Source of the DNA: Collinsella sp. | Lineage (GTDB): Bacteria; Actinomycetota; Coriobacteriia; Coriobacteriales; Coriobacteriaceae | Direction of reading: 5' to 3' | Length of the DNA stretch: 24,707 nucleotides | Assembly: GCA_022713905.1 (NCBI GenBank) | Contig: JAIHTM010000012.1 | Coordinates: 1 to 24,707 of the forward strand | In this document: positions 21,842 through 24,707 of the stretch, one piece after another | Layout of the letters: every line of letters begins with the position of its first letter | How positions within the stretch are numbered: position 1 is the stretch's first letter | Made by a program: the position numbers and the translations under genes | Notes under the pieces: generated by a model | What the model was told of the DNA's origin: nothing | Seen by the model: the letters and a program-made list of their open reading frames with translations, nothing else | Databases searched by the model: none

Positions 21842-23125
21842 CTAGTCCTCGGTTCCCGTCCTGTTCAGCTCTATAACTGAGCCGTCCTTGGCGTGCTGGG
21901 CAACGTCTGCCATGTACGCCTGCTCAACCACAGCCGCGCCGCGCTTCTTGGCTTCTCTGTCGGCGCTCGCGTATATGTTTAGCGTCATAGCTGCGTTGGC
22001 GTGTCCCATCATGCTCGCCACGGTCTTAATATCCGTGCCTGCCGTAACCGCCGCCGTTGCGAACGTGTGGCGCAGGTCATGGAACGTTGGGCGGTTTCCC
22101 TCCGTACCGATAAGCTCTAGAGCGTCAGCCGCAATCCTCCACCTATGCGAAAGATAGTGGGGTTGCATAAATGATCCGTCAGCGCCGCCCGTCACGTACA
22201 TGTTTTCATCGAACGGAACGCCCAGCTCTAGGCACTCGGCTTTGGCGTTGGCTAGGCGTGCCGTGAGCATATCGGCGATGATGGAGGGGGCGTACAGCTC
22301 GCGCCTGCTGCCGCCCGTCTTGGGTTCCTTCACGTACCACTTTGAGCCGTCACGCCCTATGGTGCGCTCGATGCTTACGGTTCCCTCGTCCAGATCAACG
22401 CACTTCCACGTCAGTCCGCATATCTCGCCCTCGCGCAAACCCATATACATTGCTAGGGCAAACCCAACATTTAGGGGCTTGTCGGGGTCTAGGGCGATGA
22501 ACTGCGCTACCTTGGCGCGTCCCTTTGCATCTAGGGCGTTGGGGTTCCTGTGCGCCTGCTTGGGGTTCTTAACGCCGCGCGTGGGGTCTTTAACGAGCCT
22601 GTCGCGGTCTACCGCCTGCCGCATAGCAGAGCGCAGGTTGGTTAGGCACTTCTTCACCGTGGCGGGTGAGTACTTCTTGCCCAGCTTTGTAACCCATGCC
22701 GCCACATCGTCTGGGGTCAGCTCGTCCAGCTCGATTTTCCCGATGCTGGGCGCAATGTAGCTTTTGAGTATGCGCCTTAGCTCGTTGGCTGATGAGCGCT
22801 CGATGCTGTTTGCGCGTTCCTCTACGTACTTCCCGAAATACTCGGCTACCGTCTCGCCGCTGTGGGGGTCTTTTACAGCCTGCTCGTTGAGCTGTTGGCG
22901 GATTGCTTCGGCTTCTTGGTTCGCCGCCTTTTCGACCTGCTTTGAGCGTCCGTTGTCGCGTCCCTCGGTCTTGAGTGTGACGGTCTTTTTCTTCCATTTG
23001 CCGTTTTCGTCCTTGTAAGGGTACTGGGCTTTCCATTTGTAGTCGGTCGTGCCGTCTTTGCGCACATAGTCGTGTTTGATTAGCGAATAGGTGGCGAACG
23101 TTTCCGCAGGTAGCAGGGTATCCAT
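21842..23125 (-). CDS. int: Site-specific tyrosine integrase
   Basis: A 427-residue phage-type integrase that would catalyse recombination between the tRNA-Gly att sites. An N-terminal arm-binding-type region (YKWKAQYPYKDENGKWKKK) precedes a SAM-like core-binding domain at about 70-170 (TVAEYFGKYVEERANSIERSS, LDELTPDDVAAWVTKLGKKY). The catalytic domain has the first arginine in GLREGEICGLTWKCVD, HDLRHTFATAAV, GHANAAMTLNIYA with the histidine and the tyrosine nucleophile. The ATG at 23125 has AAGGAGAG upstream; a longer reading adds 11 residues through the arm-site repeats and is rejected. It points inward from attR, the usual arrangement. GTCGCAA sites lie between its promoter and its start, suggesting autorepression. 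Confidence 0.95.
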   Translation of the reverse strand: MDTLLPAETFATYSLIKHDYVRKDGTTDYKWKAQYPYKDENGKWKKKTVTLKTEGRDNGRSKQVEKAANQEAEAIRQQLNEQAVKDPHSGETVAEYFGKYVEERANSIERSSANELRRILKSYIAPSIGKIELDELTPDDVAAWVTKLGKKYSPATVKKCLTNLRSAMRQAVDRDRLVKDPTRGVKNPKQAHRNPNALDAKGRAKVAQFIALDPDKPLNVGFALAMYMGLREGEICGLTWKCVDLDEGTVSIERTIGRDGSKWYVKEPKTGGSRRELYAPSIIADMLTARLANAKAECLELGVPFDENMYVTGGADGSFMQPHYLSHRWRIAADALELIGTEGNRPTFHDLRHTFATAAVTAGTDIKTVASMMGHANAAMTLNIYASADREAKKRGAAVVEQAYMADVAQHAKDGSVIELNRTGTED

Positions 23126-23139
23126 GTCTCTCCTTTTTG

Positions 23140-23282
23140 GTCGCAATCTTGGTCGCAAAATAGTCGCAAAATGGCGTTGACTGAACTATAAAACATAGCT
23201 TTTTTAGACGCAATAGACGGAAAAACAGCAGGTAGAGCGTCCGCGTTTTCGCAGGAAGACAGCACAGTGCAAAATGTCGCAA
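23140..23282. promoter_or_regulatory. Right-end GTCGCAA sites (probable integrase arm sites)
   Basis: GTCGCAA occurs at 23140-23146, 23152-23158, 23163-23169 and 23276-23282. Two of these extend to GTCGCAAAATA or GTCGCAAAATG, matching 17032 at the left end. The first three overlap the leader of the integrase gene; the last is 2 bp from attR. Outside this set the stretch 23170-23284 holds only the integrase promoter. Confidence 0.65.
23185..23213 (-). promoter_or_regulatory. Integrase promoter
   Basis: On the minus strand TTGCGT (plus 23208-23213), a 17-bp spacer and TATAGT (plus 23185-23190) form a reasonable sigma70-type promoter 60 bp upstream of the integrase ATG, with three GTCGCAA sites between. 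Confidence 0.6.
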
Positions 23283-23284
23283 CA

Positions 23285-23328
23285 CTTCCAAGCTGATGAC
23301 GCGGGTTCGATTCCCGTCGCCCGCTCCA
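23285..23328. repeat. attR: 44-bp direct repeat of the tRNA-Gly 3' end
   Basis: Exact copy of 16928-16971. It lacks the acceptor 5' half and D arm, so it is not a tRNA gene but the displaced target copy left by integration. Confidence 0.95.
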
Positions 23329-23340
23329 TAAGATAGCTTA

Positions 23341-23377
23341 ACGGCTCTGATTCCCTTTGGGATCAGAGCCGTTTTCG
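23341..23377 (+). terminator. Original tRNA-Gly terminator, displaced by the element
   Basis: ACGGCTCTGAT (23341-23351) pairs perfectly with ATCAGAGCCGT (23362-23372), with an inner CCC/GGG extension, followed by TTTTC. It lies 13 bp after attR, as expected for the terminator of the uninterrupted tRNA gene. Confidence 0.88.
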
Positions 23378-23400
23378 TAAACGTGCCGGGGACCCCACAT

Positions 23401-23476
23401 CCCCACCTAAGTTGCGGTGAAATACGGACTGTTTTTCGGCTTTTATGGCCCATGTAGTCCGTATTTCACCGCAACT
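23401..23476. repeat. Palindromic intergenic repeat with 21-bp perfect arms
   Basis: Positions 23410-23430 and 23456-23476 are exact reverse complements (core AGTTGCGGTGAAATAC), separated by 25 bp. The left part with its flank CCCCACCTAA recurs inverted at 1-37, and the core recurs at 24691-24707. No T-tract at either end supports a plain terminator. The rest of the gene-free stretch 23477-23640 shows only a short direct repeat, AGCTTTTGG at about 23572 and 23582, and no gene. Confidence 0.8.
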
Positions 23477-23640
23477 ATTTGTAAGGTTGGATTTTGATGC
23501 CGTTGGGAGGATCGTAGCGACCGTCTACCGAGAGTGGAAATATTTTTTGAAGCTCTGACCTGCGATGTCAAGCTTTTGGTCAGCTTTTGGCAAGGCCTGC
23601 GGACGGAAGCATGCGATAGCGTAATGGTATTCTCTCCGCC

Positions 23641-24663
23641 GTGATGGTTATGGGGTTGGCCATGCTCGATAAAGGCAAACATTTTCCGCAGTCCTATGCA
23701 AGGATGCTATTCTCGGCCGTTGGAATTCATCAAGATGGACAGCTGCTTATAACAATTGATCCTTGGGATGAACGCCGTGCGCGCGAGCTTATGCAGGAAG
23801 AGCTCATGCTTCGTCTTTACAACCATGTGTATGCGGATCCGGTCTATTGGAATAATCTTGGGGTTGAAGATCGTATCTTTCAGCTGGCATCCGCTATTGC
23901 GGTCGTTGAACCGGATGCTGTGTTTTGCGGAGCGACAGCAGCGTTGCTCTACGGCATCGGCTCGGCGTATACGCTTCTGGATAAAGTGCAAGTGCTGCTG
24001 CCACGGTCTACAAGGCGTGATACGTATGAGTTCGTTGAATACAAGCGCTGGCGCCCGGGCGAAGTGTGGCGGCTTGGTCTGTTTACACTGACGGATCCGT
24101 GTCGAACGGTTGTTGATATCGCGCGATCGAGCGCCTTTCGCTATGCGCTGGGTTATGTCGATGGCTTGGCCCGTGAGTACGATGTCGAACGCGAAGAGCT
24201 GCGAGCATATGCGCAGGCAAATTGTCGAGGGCTGCATGGCATCGCGCGTGCTTTTGACGTTTTTGAGTATATGGACGGCAGGTCAGACAATGGCGGCGAG
24301 TCTGAGGCGAGAGCAGCGATGATTCTCGCTGGGGTTGCCGCGCCCGAGCTTCAAGTTGAGATAACGCGACCGGGAAACGCTGGCTATTATCTAGCAGATT
24401 ATGGCTGGCAGATGCCAGACGGCTCATGGACGCTGGCAGAGCTGCATGGGCTAGGCAAGTTTGAAGACGAGGCTCAAAATGATCCAGAGCGGGCGGCGGC
24501 AAAAACGTATCGAGCGGCCCTCATGCGCGACGCGAACCTTCGCGCCATGGGCCACAACGTCATTCATTTCAAACTCTCGGACACCTACGACGTAGAATCG
24601 TTCGGTGCCATGATGCGCGGTTACGGCATTCCGACAATAAAACCCTACGCAGACTCCCGATAG
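23641..24663 (+). CDS. AbiEi-like protein with a PD-(D/E)XK-like C-terminal fold, solitary
   Basis: A 340-residue protein resembling the AbiEi-type (type IV antitoxin-like) proteins common in Actinobacteria. The middle shows AVFCGATAALLYGIGSAYTLLDKVQVLLPR and LTDPCRTVVDIARSSAFRYALGYVDGLAR, as in that family. From about residue 220 GESEARAAMILAGVAAPELQVEI, YLADYGWQMP and LAELHGLGKFED resemble a DUF559/Vsr-like nuclease fold; the D...E pair is partly kept. No AbiEii nucleotidyltransferase toxin lies next to it in the window, so a complete toxin-antitoxin pair is not shown. The start is uncertain: GTG 23641, ATG 23644 or ATG 23662, the last preceded by GGGG at 6 bp. It is flanked on both sides by copies of the palindromic repeat. 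Codon use is visibly less GC-rich than in the metabolic operons. Confidence 0.65.
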   Translation: MMVMGLAMLDKGKHFPQSYARMLFSAVGIHQDGQLLITIDPWDERRARELMQEELMLRLYNHVYADPVYWNNLGVEDRIFQLASAIAVVEPDAVFCGATAALLYGIGSAYTLLDKVQVLLPRSTRRDTYEFVEYKRWRPGEVWRLGLFTLTDPCRTVVDIARSSAFRYALGYVDGLAREYDVEREELRAYAQANCRGLHGIARAFDVFEYMDGRSDNGGESEARAAMILAGVAAPELQVEITRPGNAGYYLADYGWQMPDGSWTLAELHGLGKFEDEAQNDPERAAAKTYRAALMRDANLRAMGHNVIHFKLSDTYDVESFGAMMRGYGIPTIKPYADSR

Positions 24664-24690
24664 CGAAATCGTTCGCGGTCCACCTTCAAT

Positions 24691-24707
24691 AAGTTGCGGT
24701 GAAATAC
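24691..24707. repeat. Partial copy of the palindromic repeat at the window end
   Basis: AAGTTGCGGTGAAATAC matches 23409-23425 exactly and the inverse of part of 1-30. It starts 27 bp after the stop of the AbiEi-like gene and runs off the window. Confidence 0.8.

Larger units (their letters stand above)
16928..23328. mobile_element. 6.36-kb integrative element in tRNA-Gly(TCC)
   Basis: Bounded by the 44-bp att repeats, with a tyrosine integrase next to attR transcribed inward and all genes on the minus strand. From right to left: integrase, 73-aa HTH-like protein, 147-aa HTH regulator, excisionase-like protein, winged-helix protein, origin-like repeats, RecA/DnaB-fold ATPase, HTH/zinc-ribbon protein. 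No relaxase, coupling protein, terminase, capsid or portal gene is present, so it is neither a complete phage nor a self-conjugative element. It looks like an integrating plasmid-like or satellite element that replicates after excision. Its base composition is visibly less GC-rich than the flanking operons. Whether it spreads by phage packaging or by mobilisation in trans cannot be told. Confidence 0.9.

Noticed and set aside
16928..23328. Complete prophage or conjugative element
   Set aside because: No structural, packaging, lysis, relaxase or type IV secretion gene in the 6.36 kb between the att repeats.
22590..23453. Minus-strand 287-codon frame overlapping the integrase and attR, with DGNRTRV-type motif
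   Set aside because: It overlaps the well-supported integrase in another frame, and the motif again comes from the reversed tRNA 3' end.

Overview
The window looks like chromosome from a high-GC gut Actinobacterium of class Coriobacteriia, most likely Collinsella or a close relative. That call rests on overall GC-rich codon use, protein flavour and gene mix; there is no rRNA or marker gene to confirm it. Most of the window is ordinary operonic chromosome. One small integrated element interrupts it at a tRNA-Gly gene.

Region 1 (1-2720): a leftward pair, a CLC-type anion transporter with fluoride-branch motifs followed by a diacylglycerol-kinase-family lipid kinase. Region 2 (2721-8180): a molybdenum block on the + strand. 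It holds moeA and mogA (cofactor synthesis), a terminator, then modA-modB-modC (molybdate ABC importer) with its own promoter carrying dyads. ModB has an unusual secreted N-terminal domain of about 190 residues.

Region 3 (8181-15345): a long selenium-linked block. After a promoter/leader region come two tandem 2-hydroxyacyl-CoA-dehydratase-like proteins of the double-cubane-cluster type and their ATP-dependent activase. These are followed by selD with an in-frame UGA (selenocysteine at residue 17) and a SECIS-like hairpin, yedF, a DUF3343 protein and a class V aminotransferase / cysteine desulfurase-like protein. Each double-cubane gene is followed by a copy of the same 88-bp hairpin, and the two copies differ by compensatory base-pair changes. 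Mo and Se genes side by side fit an anaerobe that makes Mo/W enzymes with selenocysteine or labile selenium, but no such enzyme lies in the window. brnQ (branched-chain amino-acid transport) and tRNA-Pro/tRNA-Gly follow.

Region 4 (16928-23328): a 6.36-kb integrative element between 44-bp direct repeats of the tRNA-Gly 3' end. All genes read leftward: a tyrosine integrase beside attR, small HTH regulators, an excisionase-like protein, a winged-helix replication-type protein, a RecA/DnaB-fold ATPase and a HTH/zinc-ribbon protein. Between the two replication genes lie nine alternating 8-bp half-sites and a large hairpin, which together look like a replication origin. GTCGCAA motifs cluster at both ends as likely integrase arm sites. 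No capsid, portal, relaxase, toxin or resistance gene is visible.

Region 5 (23329-24707): the displaced tRNA terminator, a 21-bp-arm palindromic repeat that recurs at both window edges, and a solitary AbiEi-like protein.
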